From: Nonomuraea guangzhouensis
GTDB lineage: Bacteria; Actinomycetota; Actinomycetes; Streptosporangiales; Streptosporangiaceae
NCBI RefSeq assembly: GCF_019396345.1
Contig: NZ_JAHKRM010000019.1
Location: 186,001-250,000, forward strand
DNA: 64,000 nt
Direction: 5' to 3'
Within the stretch, counting starts at the first letter, position 1. Each line of letters starts with the position of its first letter. The notes beneath the pieces are model-generated. The model was not told where the DNA came from. It was given only the letters and a program-made list of their open reading frames with translations, and did not search any database. This document shows, piece by piece, positions 52,674 to 60,927 of the stretch. The translations under genes were made by a program, and so were the position numbers.

Positions 52674-53075
52674 ATGCTCGCACGACTGCTACGACCCAAG
52701 CATGTCGCTTCTGCACACTGCGACCTGCCCTGTGGGGTGTACGACCCCGCGCAGGCCCGGATCGAGGCGGAGTCGGTCAAGGCCATCATGGAGAAGTACG
52801 CGGCCAACGAGGACCCGATCTTCCGTGCCCGCGCGCTCTCCATCAAGGAGGAGCGGGCCGAGCTCGTGAAGCACCACCTCTGGGTGCTCTGGACCGACTA
52901 CTTCAAGCCCCCGCACCTGGAGCAGTACCCCCAGCTCCACCAGCTCTTCTGGGAGGCCACGAAGCTGGCCGGCGCGGCGGGCGGCAAGGGCACGGTCGAG
53001 GTGGCCAAGGCCGAGGACCTGCTCGGCAAGATTGACGAGATCTCGAAGATCTTCTGGGAGACCAAGGCCGCCTAA
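52674..53075 (+). CDS. sodN: Nickel superoxide dismutase
   Basis: 133 residues. A 14-residue propeptide ending V-A-S-A precedes the nickel hook H-C-D-L-P-C-G-V-Y-D-P-A: after cleavage His1, Cys2 and Cys6 bind Ni and dismutate superoxide in the cytoplasm. The remainder forms the four-helix bundle. GGAAGGA stands eight bases before ATG 52674. Likely controlled by nickel (Nur-type), but no site was identified. Confidence 0.97.
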   Translation: MLARLLRPKHVASAHCDLPCGVYDPAQARIEAESVKAIMEKYAANEDPIFRARALSIKEERAELVKHHLWVLWTDYFKPPHLEQYPQLHQLFWEATKLAGAAGGKGTVEVAKAEDLLGKIDEISKIFWETKAA

Positions 53076-53083
53076 ACCGGCAC

Positions 53084-53121
53084 AAAGGCTCTGTGCGGCG
53101 ACCTTCCGCGCAGAGCCTTTT
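53084..53121 (+). terminator. Intrinsic terminator of sodN
   Basis: AAAGGCTCTGTGCGG pairs with CCGCGCAGAGCCTTTT around a 7-base loop (one G-U type mismatch) with a T4 end. Confidence 0.92.
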
Positions 53122-53201
53122 CCGTCGATGGCGAGTCTGAATCCGCCAACCACCTCCCAGGGGCGGTAAGTTGCAGTCAGCGTCATAACGCGAGGAGGAA
53201 C

Positions 53202-53627
53202 GTGACCGAGGAAACCGAGACGCGGGCTGAGGGCGTGGCCGGCATCCGTGACGTGGTGAGCATCAGGCTCCCCGCCGCGAGTGCCTACCTGTCTGTGCTG
53301 CGTACGGCCACCGCCGGGCTGGCCGCACGGCTCGACTTCACGCTGGACGAGATCGAGGATCTGCGGATCGCGGTCGACGAAGCGTGCGCGATGCTGCTGA
53401 GTGAGGCTGTGCCCGGGACCGACCTGACCGCCGAATTCGAGCTGACCGGACAGGAGATGCAGGTCCGCGTCGAGGTGGCGACGGTCGGCAGCTCCGCGCC
53501 CAAGAGGGACGACTTCGCCTGGATGGTACTGACCGCCCTGGCAGACGATGTGGAAGCGGTGATCGACTCTCCCGATCGCATGGCGATCGTCCTGCGTAAG
53601 CGCCGAGGCACGGCGAGGCCGGCGTGA
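53202..53627 (+). CDS. RsbW-like anti-sigma regulatory kinase-fold protein
   Basis: 141 residues of the HATPase_c_2 fold. The N-box region I-E-D-L-R-I-A-V-D-E-A-C-A-M-L-L has Met where RsbW/SpoIIAB kinases carry the metal-binding Asn, so ATP binding may be altered. Directly before, and 17 bp from, a SigB/F-type sigma gene, which it probably holds inactive until an anti-anti-sigma factor intervenes. GTG start preceded by AGGAGG. Confidence 0.85.
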   Translation: MTEETETRAEGVAGIRDVVSIRLPAASAYLSVLRTATAGLAARLDFTLDEIEDLRIAVDEACAMLLSEAVPGTDLTAEFELTGQEMQVRVEVATVGSSAPKRDDFAWMVLTALADDVEAVIDSPDRMAIVLRKRRGTARPA

Positions 53628-53644
53628 CGGAAAGGACTGGAGCC

Positions 53645-54424
53645 ATGGCCACCAGCGACCACGCCGTGCCCGACAGGGTGCGCGCCCGCATCCTCTTCGC
53701 CGAGCTGGCCGAGCTGGGTCCCGATGAGCCGCGTCGGCAGCGCATCAGGGACGAGCTGGTCGAGCTTCACCTTCCGCTGGTCGAATACCTGGCCCGCCGC
53801 TTCCGCAACCGCGGCGAGTGGCTCGACGACCTCACTCAGGTCGCCACCATCGGGCTGATCAAGTCGATCGACCGCTTCGACCTCAACCGCGGCGTGGAGT
53901 TCTCCACCTACGCCACGCCCACGATCGTCGGCGAGATCAAGCGCCACTTCCGCGACAAGGGCTGGGCGGTGCGCGTGCCGCGCCGCCTGCAGGAGCTCAA
54001 GCTGTCGCTGACCAAGGCGATCAGCGAGCTGTCGCAGCGTGAGGGCCGGGCGCCGACCGTCGCGGAGCTGGCCGCCTACTTGAAGATGACCGAGGAGGAG
54101 GTGCTCGAGGGCCTGGAGTCGGCCAACGCCTACTCCACCGTGTCCCTGGACGCGCCGGACTCCGGCGACGACGACGCGCCCGCCGTGTCCGACTCGCTGG
54201 GCATCGTGGACGAGTCCCTCGAAGGCGTCGAATACCGTGAGTCGCTCAAGCCGCTGCTCGAACGGCTGCCACCCCGCGAGAAGCGCATCCTGCTGCTGCG
54301 GTTCTTCGGCAACATGACCCAGTCGCAGATCGCCACCGAGCTGGGCATCTCACAGATGCACGTGTCTCGGCTGCTGGCCCGCACGCTGGCTCAACTACGC
54401 GAGGGCCTGACGGCGGACGACTAA
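53645..54424 (+). CDS. SigB/SigF/SigG-family RNA polymerase sigma factor
   Basis: 259 residues with region 2 (about 50-115: L-V-E-Y-L-A-R-R-F-R-N-R, D-L-T-Q-V-A-T-I-G-L-I-K-S-I-D-R-F-D), region 3 (about 120-185) and region 4 (about 205-255: E-R-L-P-P-R-E-K-R-I-L-L-L-R-F-F, T-Q-S-Q-I-A-T-E-L-G-I-S-Q-M-H-V-S-R). Group III general stress or developmental sigma. ATG 53645 with AAAGGA eight bases upstream is preferred over GTG 53624, though that one overlaps the RsbW stop. Confidence 0.93.
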   Translation: MATSDHAVPDRVRARILFAELAELGPDEPRRQRIRDELVELHLPLVEYLARRFRNRGEWLDDLTQVATIGLIKSIDRFDLNRGVEFSTYATPTIVGEIKRHFRDKGWAVRVPRRLQELKLSLTKAISELSQREGRAPTVAELAAYLKMTEEEVLEGLESANAYSTVSLDAPDSGDDDAPAVSDSLGIVDESLEGVEYRESLKPLLERLPPREKRILLLRFFGNMTQSQIATELGISQMHVSRLLARTLAQLREGLTADD

Positions 54425-54813
54425 TCTTTCTGAGAGTCCTCGCCATACAGTGCGTGGGTGGTGGGGGGCGCGAGCAACGTGCCGAGGCCGGCGACGGCCA
54501 CCACGATCAACGGGATCCCATAGAGCGGCTCGTCCGACTGGATGAGCGTGACCGCGACAGGGAGCACGAAGATCTGGGCCAGCACGCTGGGCGATCTCCC
54601 CCATCGCTCCATCTTGAGCAGGCCGCCCCAGGCGACCCAGAGCAGTCCGGCGCCGATCAGCATCCCGAACGCCGCCTCGGCCAGCGCGCTGGTGAGGTCA
54701 TCCGCGGCGCCGGTCAACGTCTGCACGCCGACATAGAGGCCGAGGCCGAGCGCCACCAGGCCCTCCAGGGCGACGACGAGCGCGGCGACGAGAAGCGTCC
54801 AAGGTCGGTTCAC
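54421..54813 (-). CDS. Small four-helix membrane protein of unknown function
   Basis: 130 residues with four hydrophobic segments (about 5-28, 42-65, 74-90, 97-115), no recognised family motif. The GTG at 54813 is preceded by TAGGGT seven bases upstream, a good -10 element for a leaderless transcript. Its stop overlaps the sigma factor stop by 4 bases (convergent). Confidence 0.7.
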   Translation of the reverse strand: MNRPWTLLVAALVVALEGLVALGLGLYVGVQTLTGAADDLTSALAEAAFGMLIGAGLLWVAWGGLLKMERWGRSPSVLAQIFVLPVAVTLIQSDEPLYGIPLIVVAVAGLGTLLAPPTTHALYGEDSQKD

Positions 54814-54903
54814 GCCCCAAACCCTATCGGTGCCCCCTGCCGCCTCCTGATTCCGACTTATGGCTGATAAGCCAGATATCGGACACCGGCTACGCTGAAC
54901 GAC

Positions 54904-55869
54904 ATGCGCGCGATGCTCCTGGTCAACCCCAAGGCGACGACCACGAATGCCCGCCGGCGCGACGTGCTGATCCGCGCGCTCGGCGCCACCGTCGAGCTGA
55001 CCGTGGAGCAGACCCGATACCGGGGGCACGCGGCGACGCTGGCCGGCACCGCCCGTGCCAAGGGCTACGACGTGGTGGCGGTGCTCGGCGGCGACGGGAC
55101 GATCAACGAGGCCGTGAACGGCCTGCTCAACGCCATCAACGGCGACGACGCCGCGCACCTGGACGATCCCAGCTCCGGACGGCCCGCGCTCCTCGTCATC
55201 CCAGGGGGCAGCGCGAACGTGTTCGCCCGCGCCCTGGGCCTGCCGAACGACCCGGTCGAGGCCACGGGCGCGGTGCTGGAGGCGCTGCGCGACGGCCGCC
55301 GCAGGACCGTGGGGCTGGGGCAGGCCCTGTGGGAGGGCGAGAGCCGATATTTCACCTTCTGCTCGGGGATGGGGTACGACGCCGAAGTCGTCCGGGCGGT
55401 CGAGGGGCTCCGCGGCTCGGGCAGGAAGGCGACACCGACGCGTTATGTGAACACCGCGTTGCGCCACTACCTCGCCACCGACAAGCACCACCCGGCGATG
55501 ACGCTGGCGGGCCCCGGCATCCCCGCCGCCAAGGGCGTCTACATGGCGATCATCTCCAACACCTCGCCGTGGACCTATGTCGGCAACCGGCCGGTCTGCC
55601 CCACGCCCTGGGCCGGCTTCGAAACCGGGCTCGACCTGCTGGGGCTCCAGCGGATGGGCCTGATCTCGATGCTTCCCGTCATCCGGCAGATCCTTACGGA
55701 GCGTGACAGTCTTCCGTCAGGCCGACACCTCGTCCAGCTACACGACGAGCCCGAGTTCACCCTCACGGCGGAGCGCCCAGTGGCCTTCCAGCTGGACGGC
55801 GACTACCTGGGAGAACGGGAGTCGGTAACGTTCCGATCTATCCCGAACGCGTTACAAGTTCTGGTCTAG
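54904..55869 (+). CDS. Diacylglycerol/lipid kinase family protein (DagK-like)
   Basis: 321 residues. Catalytic nucleotide motif V-L-G-G-D-G-T-I-N-E near 60-69 and the later P-G-G-S-A-N-V-F-A-R near 100-109, as in DagK/YegS/LCB kinases that phosphorylate diacylglycerol or related lipids. C-terminal beta-sandwich with F-Q-L-D-G-D. In M. tuberculosis a similar gene also lies near whiB1. ATG 54904 without a strong ribosome-binding site. Confidence 0.9.
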   Translation: MRAMLLVNPKATTTNARRRDVLIRALGATVELTVEQTRYRGHAATLAGTARAKGYDVVAVLGGDGTINEAVNGLLNAINGDDAAHLDDPSSGRPALLVIPGGSANVFARALGLPNDPVEATGAVLEALRDGRRRTVGLGQALWEGESRYFTFCSGMGYDAEVVRAVEGLRGSGRKATPTRYVNTALRHYLATDKHHPAMTLAGPGIPAAKGVYMAIISNTSPWTYVGNRPVCPTPWAGFETGLDLLGLQRMGLISMLPVIRQILTERDSLPSGRHLVQLHDEPEFTLTAERPVAFQLDGDYLGERESVTFRSIPNALQVLV

Positions 55870-56076
55870 CTGGTTACATTCGGTCATTGTGTGACGCATC
55901 CGACATCCATCCCAGCCAAAACTTCCCACCAACCCCCTTGCGTGCACTCTCCGTGGCTGACAGGCTCAACTTTGACGTCGGAACGTAGGACCTTTAACAA
56001 GCCTTACCGGTCCGCTCCGGCGTACGGCGAGCAATCCCGGTCCCCCACAGGATCCGGGTCATTGCTCGCGCGAGTT

Positions 56077-56092
56077 AGTGAAACTCTTCACA
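56077..56092. promoter_or_regulatory. CRP-like site before whiB1
   Basis: AGTGAAACTCTTCACA fits TGTGA-N6-TCACA with one mismatch, 54 bp before the whiB1 start. Mycobacterial whiB1 is a known Crp target with a site starting AGTGA. The rest of the 277-bp gap (from 55870) holds no other clear element. Confidence 0.65.
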
Positions 56093-56146
56093 AAGTAGTA
56101 GCCGCACGGAGCCAACCTGAGGTTCCATCTACTAAGGAGTGAACGC

Positions 56147-56401
56147 ATGGACTGGCGCCACAGAGCTGCCTGCCGTGACGTCGACCCCGAGCTGTTCTTC
56201 CCGATCGGCAACACCGGCCCGGCACTCTCGCAGATCGACGAGGCCAAGCAGGTGTGCCGCTCGTGTTCGGCGGTCGACCTGTGCCTGAAGTGGGCTCTGG
56301 AGTCCGGCCAGGACGCCGGCGTCTGGGGTGGCCTGAGCGAGGACGAGCGCAGGGCCCTGAAGCGCCGCAGCGCCCGTGCCCGCGCTCGCGCCTCCGCCTG
56401 A
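56147..56401 (+). CDS. whiB1: WhiB-family iron-sulfur regulator (WhiB1/WblE)
   Basis: 84 residues. Opening W-R-H-R-A-A-C and four cluster ligands Cys 9, 37, 40 and 46 (C-x2-C-x5-C), then the G-V-W-G-G-L turn and a basic tail. The N-terminal D-P-E-L-F-F-P-I-G is typical of WhiB1/WblE, an essential 4Fe-4S nitric-oxide-sensitive partner of the primary sigma factor. AAGGAG lies seven bases before ATG. pdtaS lies convergent next to it, as in M. tuberculosis. Confidence 0.95.
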   Translation: MDWRHRAACRDVDPELFFPIGNTGPALSQIDEAKQVCRSCSAVDLCLKWALESGQDAGVWGGLSEDERRALKRRSARARARASA

Positions 56402-56436
56402 CGAAACGCCTGACGAAACCGCCTGACGACCCGATC

Positions 56437-56525
56437 TCGTACGGCGGGCATGGGCGGGCCTCACACGCCGTACGCGGCTGGGGGTCCGCAGGGACATGCC
56501 CGCGGAACCCGCACGTGACGGGCCG
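56437..56525 (+). repeat. Intergenic repeat family, copy D (diverged)
   Basis: Starts GTACGGCGGGCATGGG 36 bp after the whiB1 stop and matches copies A and B in the core (C-A-T-G-G-G-C-G-G-G-C-C and GCGGCTGGGG) but the stem is imperfect. Same orientation relative to the gene it follows. Less sure than A-C. Confidence 0.5.
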
Positions 56526-56558
56526 CCGACACGCGCGCCCCTCGACAAGGGCACGCCG

Positions 56559-58031
56559 TCAGGCGGCCGGTAGCGGGATGGAGAGCGTCACTTCTGTGCC
56601 GCCCTCCAGACGAGGGGCGATCGCGAGCTTGCCCGAGAGTTCGCCCACCACGAGCGTGCGGACGATCTGCAGGCCCAGGCTCGTGGAGTTGTCCAGGTCG
56701 AAGCTGTCGGGCAGGCCCTGGCCGTCGTCCCAGACGGTCACGCGGAGCCTGTCCGGAGTTGGTTCCACGACCACTTGCAGGTGTTTGGGGCGGCCGTGTT
56801 GCAAGGCGTTCTGCAGGAGCTCGGTGAGGGCCATCGCCAGGGGTGTGGCGATGAGCGACGGGAGAGTGCCGAAACTGCCTATCCGGCGTGGGGTGACCGC
56901 CGCCTCCGCCGCCGACACCTCGCCCGCCATCGCGATCACGCGGTCGGCGATGTCGTCGAAGTCGACGAACTCCTCCGGCGCGTGAGAGAGCGTCTCGTGC
57001 ACGATCGCGATCGAGCCCACCCGCCGAACCGCCTCCTCCAGCGCCTCCCGCCCCTCGGGCACGCGCAGGCGCCGCGCCTGGAGCCGGAGCAGGGCCGCCA
57101 CCGTCTGCAGGTTGTTCTTGACCCGGTGGTGGATCTCGCGGATCGTCGCGTCCTTGGTCATCAGCTCGCGTTCGCGGCGGCGCAGCTCGGTGACGTCGCG
57201 GATGAGCACCAGCGCCCCGATGCGGCCGCCGCCGACGATCAGCGGGATCGCCCGGAGCTGCACGATCGTCCCGCCGGACTCGACCTCGGTCTCCTTGGCC
57301 GCCCGCCCGCTGGCCACGATCATCAGGTCCTCGTTGATCGGCTCGTCGGAGTAGCAGAGCGTGGCGGTCACCCGGCCCAGCTCGGCTCCGACCAGATCCG
57401 CGTGCAGGCCAAGCCGCCGGTAGGCCGACAGGGCGTTCGGCGACGCGTACGTGACGCGGCCCGCCCGGTCGAGCCGCAGCAGGCCGTCACCGACCCGCGG
57501 GGAACGGACCAGGATCGGCTCCTCGCCGGAGAACGGGAAGCGTCCCTCCGCCACCATCTGAGCCAGGTCGGAGGCGCTCTGCAGGTAGGTGAGCTCCAGG
57601 CGCGAGGGGGTGCGTGCCGAGGACAGGTTCGTGGAGCGCTGGATCACCGCGAGGAAGCGGGCCTCGCCGACCGGGACCGCCCGGCGTACGGGGATGGTCT
57701 CCTCGCGGACGGGCACGCCCGTCGACCAGTCGGGGTCGCCCTCGCGGCAGATGCGCCGCTCGTTCCACGCCGTGTCGATCAGGTAGCGCTCGCCCTTGGC
57801 CGCGACGGTGCCGACGATGTCGTCGTGGTAGACGGTGGGTCCGGTGGTCGGGCGCATCTGCGCGATCGCGATCCAGCCGCCGCCCTCGCCCTGGAGCGGC
57901 GCCCACAGGATGAGGTCGGCGAACGACAGGTCGGCCAGCAGCTGCCAGTCGGAGACCAGCGAGTGCAGCCAGTCGAGGTCCGCCGCGTCGAGAGCGGTGT
58001 GGCGGACGACGAGGTCGCTGAGAGTCGGCAC
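56559..58031 (-). CDS. pdtaS: Sensor histidine kinase, PdtaS type
   Basis: 490 residues: N-terminal GAF-like domain (about 10-150; W-Q-L-L-A-D-L-S-F-A-D is shared with Rv3220c), PAS domain (about 180-290; Y-A-S-P-N-A-L-S-A-Y-R), HisKA_2 phospho-acceptor I-H-H-R-V-K-N-N-L-Q-T-V-A near 310 and HATPase with E-L-L-Q-N-A and D-D-G-Q-G-L-P. Cytoplasmic; its usual partner is the ANTAR RNA-binding regulator PdtaR, not seen in the window. GTG 58031 is chosen by comparison with mycobacterial PdtaS; no strong ribosome-binding site. Confidence 0.9.
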   Translation of the reverse strand: MPTLSDLVVRHTALDAADLDWLHSLVSDWQLLADLSFADLILWAPLQGEGGGWIAIAQMRPTTGPTVYHDDIVGTVAAKGERYLIDTAWNERRICREGDPDWSTGVPVREETIPVRRAVPVGEARFLAVIQRSTNLSSARTPSRLELTYLQSASDLAQMVAEGRFPFSGEEPILVRSPRVGDGLLRLDRAGRVTYASPNALSAYRRLGLHADLVGAELGRVTATLCYSDEPINEDLMIVASGRAAKETEVESGGTIVQLRAIPLIVGGGRIGALVLIRDVTELRRRERELMTKDATIREIHHRVKNNLQTVAALLRLQARRLRVPEGREALEEAVRRVGSIAIVHETLSHAPEEFVDFDDIADRVIAMAGEVSAAEAAVTPRRIGSFGTLPSLIATPLAMALTELLQNALQHGRPKHLQVVVEPTPDRLRVTVWDDGQGLPDSFDLDNSTSLGLQIVRTLVVGELSGKLAIAPRLEGGTEVTLSIPLPAA

Positions 58032-58175
58032 GAGTGCATCATGCGTGCTTTCCCGCGGAACAACCAAACCGGCGTCCCAGCCCGCGCCGCCCGCCGGCCT
58101 GCCCGCCGGACCTCGAAGGCCGGTGAACACGGGCGTGTCATCGTGCGGTCAACCGGCTATTTTCGGGAATCTCAC

Positions 58176-58484
58176 ATGGTGATAACCGTCACACCGTCCC
58201 GCGGGGGCGGGACCGTACTGAGCACTGCGGAGGTGATCGACACGTTGCTCGTCGTCGGCGCGGCCTCGGTTGCGGCCACGCGTGCCCCTGTGTATATCCT
58301 TCACAATCAACCTGAGCTGCCCGAACTGGCATGTATCACGGCGGGCGAGCCCGGTCTGACGACGAGCGAGCCCGTGCGCGTGTCGTGCCGGTGGTTGACC
58401 GCTCGGGCCAATCTGAGTTCCGATGATCTCGCGGTGATCAGACACGCCCTCACCGCCGTGGCAGAAGTGAAGGTGAGAGCGTGA
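58176..58484 (+). CDS. Small hypothetical protein coupled to the DasR-like gene
   Basis: 102 residues without recognised motif; composition and codon use look coding. Its TGA overlaps the GTG of the GntR gene (GTGA), the main reason to accept it as real. No membrane helix. Confidence 0.45.
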   Translation: MVITVTPSRGGGTVLSTAEVIDTLLVVGAASVAATRAPVYILHNQPELPELACITAGEPGLTTSEPVRVSCRWLTARANLSSDDLAVIRHALTAVAEVKVRA

Positions 58485-59200
58485 CGGACGACGGCCCTCG
58501 CGTACCGAAGTACTACGACGTGAAACGGAGCCTGCTCGAGCTCACCAAGAGCCTGTCCGCCGGTACGGCGCTGCCCCCTGAGCGGGCGCTGGCCGTACGC
58601 TTCGAGACCTCGCGCACCACGGTCCGTCAGGCGCTGACCGAGCTGGTCGTCGAGGGGCGGCTGCTGCGCATCCAGGGCAAGGGCACGTTCGTCGCCCAGC
58701 CGAAGGTGGCGCAGGTGCTCCAGCTCACGTCGTACATCGGAGATCTGCGCACGGCCGGCCTGGAGCCCGACACCAAGATCCTGGAGATCGGCTACATCAC
58801 CGCCGACGAGCCGCTCGCGCGGCGGCTAGCCATCAACCCCGGCGGGCGCGTCCTGCGCATCCACCGCCTGCGCCTGGCCAACGGAGAGCCGGTCTCGATA
58901 GACACCACCCACCTGTCGGCCCGCCGCTTCCCCCGGCTGCGGCGCGAGCTGGAGGTGCACGCGTCGCTGTACGAGACGCTGCACAACGCCTACAACGTGC
59001 GGCTCACCGACGCCGAGGAGATCATCGAGACCGTCCTGGCCACCCCGTACGACGCCAAGGCCCTGGGCGTGGACGTAGGCCTGCCGATGCTGCTCCTGAC
59101 CCGGCACGCCTTCGACGCCGACGGGAACCCGGTCGAGTGGGCGCAGTCGCTCTACCGCGGCGACCGGTACAAGTTCGTCACCCGCCTGCGCCGCCCCTAG
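58481..59200 (+). CDS. GntR-family regulator with UTRA domain (DasR-like)
   Basis: 239 residues. N-terminal wHTH (about 10-75: [30 protein letters not shown]) and UTRA ligand domain ([30 protein letters not shown]). Very close in layout to DasR of Streptomyces, which senses glucosamine-6-phosphate and controls chitin use and development. GTG start. No dre site was recognised nearby. Confidence 0.9.
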   Translation: MTDDGPRVPKYYDVKRSLLELTKSLSAGTALPPERALAVRFETSRTTVRQALTELVVEGRLLRIQGKGTFVAQPKVAQVLQLTSYIGDLRTAGLEPDTKILEIGYITADEPLARRLAINPGGRVLRIHRLRLANGEPVSIDTTHLSARRFPRLRRELEVHASLYETLHNAYNVRLTDAEEIIETVLATPYDAKALGVDVGLPMLLLTRHAFDADGNPVEWAQSLYRGDRYKFVTRLRRP

Positions 59201-59778
59201 CAGGCGGTTTTGGGCAGGTCACACACTTTGGCCGTCATCCGCTCCGCCTGATCGATGAGGCCCTTGAAGCGCTTGAGCGGCAGGCTCTTCGTGGGCCAGC
59301 CCGATTCGCCAACGACATAGACGGTCGCGCCGTTGCGTACGACAACCGTCTGTTCGCCGTTCTCGAAGAACCGGCTACCGGCCCGCAGAGCGTCGTCGCC
59401 CACCTTGAGTGGCTTGGTGTAGTAGTGGTGGCGGTCGGGGCCCTTGCCGTAGTTCGCGCAGCGGGACAGGTCCGCGCGCAGCCCCCGCATGGCCTCGCGG
59501 GCGGCGGAGACGCTCTTGTAGACGACGAGCTGCTCGTACTTGACCGTGTCTTCCGATTGGTAGTGGACGGCCCGGGTCGCCCGGCGGTCGGCGGTCGAGG
59601 CCGTACGACGCTCGCACGGGTTCAGCCGGAGCGGGAGTGCCTTCGACTCGGTGATCTTGTAGGTCTCCCATTTCTTGGCCGGTGGGTGAGTCTCCAGGAA
59701 GAGCGTCCCGTCGGGCAGGGGGCCCGCTCCCATCGACATCACCGCGGCGGCGGCCACGGCTATTCCCATATGCAACAT
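59197..59778 (-). CDS. Secreted hypothetical protein
   Basis: 193 residues. Signal-like N-terminus (core about 5-18) and a mature domain with a possible Cys pair (N-P-C-E-R-R and L-S-R-C-A-N) plus a C-terminal C-D-L-P-K-T-A-C. It resembles the extracellular sensor domains of some mycobacterial PknH-type proteins only loosely. GGAGG five bases before ATG 59778. Convergent with the GntR gene by 4 bases. Confidence 0.65.
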   Translation of the reverse strand: MLHMGIAVAAAAVMSMGAGPLPDGTLFLETHPPAKKWETYKITESKALPLRLNPCERRTASTADRRATRAVHYQSEDTVKYEQLVVYKSVSAAREAMRGLRADLSRCANYGKGPDRHHYYTKPLKVGDDALRAGSRFFENGEQTVVVRNGATVYVVGESGWPTKSLPLKRFKGLIDQAERMTAKVCDLPKTAC

Positions 59779-59877
59779 CTGGCCTCCATGTCATTCCTCA
59801 TCCCATGAGACGTCCATCAATAGCGAATCGTTCAGCTATTCCGGGACTTGTCGCCATAACGGGGTGATGATGACGGC

Positions 59878-60846
59878 ATGGCAAAGGCGATCGAACAACC
59901 CGTTCCCGGCATCACGGTCGGCCACGCTCTCCTCGCCCGCTCCAAGGGCACGGCCCAGCCGGTGGACAAGATCGTGCATGACGGCGACACGATCAACATC
60001 GCGGCCGACGGCAACTTCGGCGTGCGCCTGCTCGGTGTCGACGCTCCCGAGGTCAGCTTCGAGTTACCGCGTAACCCGAACTTCCCCGACTTCCCCAAGG
60101 GCTTCGTCTCCATCGACAAGCCCGCCTGGACGACCTTCCTCACCGACCCGTTCGAGAAGGGCTACCAGGAGCTCACGCTCCGCACGGCCCTGCACAACAA
60201 CCTGCTGGCCAGGCTGGGCCCGGCGGCCGCGCCCAACCACGCCGCCCACGCGGCCCCGGCCACCCAAGCGCTCAAGACCATGATCCAGCTCGACATCACC
60301 GAGCAGGCACTCACCGACGAGACGTTCAAGATCAGGCTGGCCTTCGCGCACGAGATCCTCGACAGGTACGGCAGGCTCCTCTGCTACGTCAACCGCGACC
60401 AGCGCGAGAAGCCCCGCCCCGACCCCTACAACGAGCGGCTGCTCGCGGCCGGGCACGTGATCCCGTACTTCATCTGGCCCAACGTCGACCCCTTCGTACG
60501 CCAGGAAGGCCGGTTGGCCGACGCCGTGCCGTCCCCGGGCAGTGCCAGGACGGTCGCCGAGGCAGGCGCGCTGGGCCGGGCCAGGCAGGCCGTACGGCGG
60601 GCCCGCGAGGCGGGGCTGGGCCTCTGGGACCACGCGAACCCGCTCGCCGTCCTGCCGTTCGAGCTGCGCTTCCTGGCCCAGCGCCGGGCGCCTGACCGCT
60701 ACGTGCTCGACCTGTCGGACAACGCCAGGGAGTTGCTGCATCCGCAGAGCTACTTCCGCATCCCCAACCCCGAGGACCGGCTGTTCATCAACGCCGAGCA
60801 CGCCCCGCTGTTCGGCGAGAAGGGCTGGTCCGTCCCGCCGCTATGA
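59878..60846 (+). CDS. SNase-like (thermonuclease-fold) protein
   Basis: 322 residues without signal peptide. Residues about 30-58 give V-H-D-G-D-T-I-N-I-A and V-R-L-L-G-V-D-A-P-E, the OB-fold/active-site signature of staphylococcal nuclease (Asp and Arg of the active site). The rest is longer than the roughly 150-residue nuclease core, and a second catalytic Arg is not obvious, so activity is open. Probably cytoplasmic. Confidence 0.72.
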   Translation: MAKAIEQPVPGITVGHALLARSKGTAQPVDKIVHDGDTINIAADGNFGVRLLGVDAPEVSFELPRNPNFPDFPKGFVSIDKPAWTTFLTDPFEKGYQELTLRTALHNNLLARLGPAAAPNHAAHAAPATQALKTMIQLDITEQALTDETFKIRLAFAHEILDRYGRLLCYVNRDQREKPRPDPYNERLLAAGHVIPYFIWPNVDPFVRQEGRLADAVPSPGSARTVAEAGALGRARQAVRRAREAGLGLWDHANPLAVLPFELRFLAQRRAPDRYVLDLSDNARELLHPQSYFRIPNPEDRLFINAEHAPLFGEKGWSVPPL

Positions 60847-60847
60847 A

Positions 60848-60873
60848 GTGGGGTGGGGCTAGCCCCACCCCAC
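60848..60873 (+). terminator. Palindromic terminator after the SNase-like gene
   Basis: GTGGGGTGGGGCT followed by AGCCCCACCCCAC, perfect 26-bp palindrome beginning two bases after the stop codon. No T run. Confidence 0.6.
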
Positions 60874-60927
60874 AGGCGCACACCAAGCCCATGTCGCGCA
60901 TCCCCGTAGGTCAATACGGTTGGTCGC

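Noticed and set aside
55860-55880. DasR-like dre site (CTGGTCTAGCTGGTTA)
   Set aside because: Only the left half matches; not palindromic and overlaps the lipid kinase stop codon.
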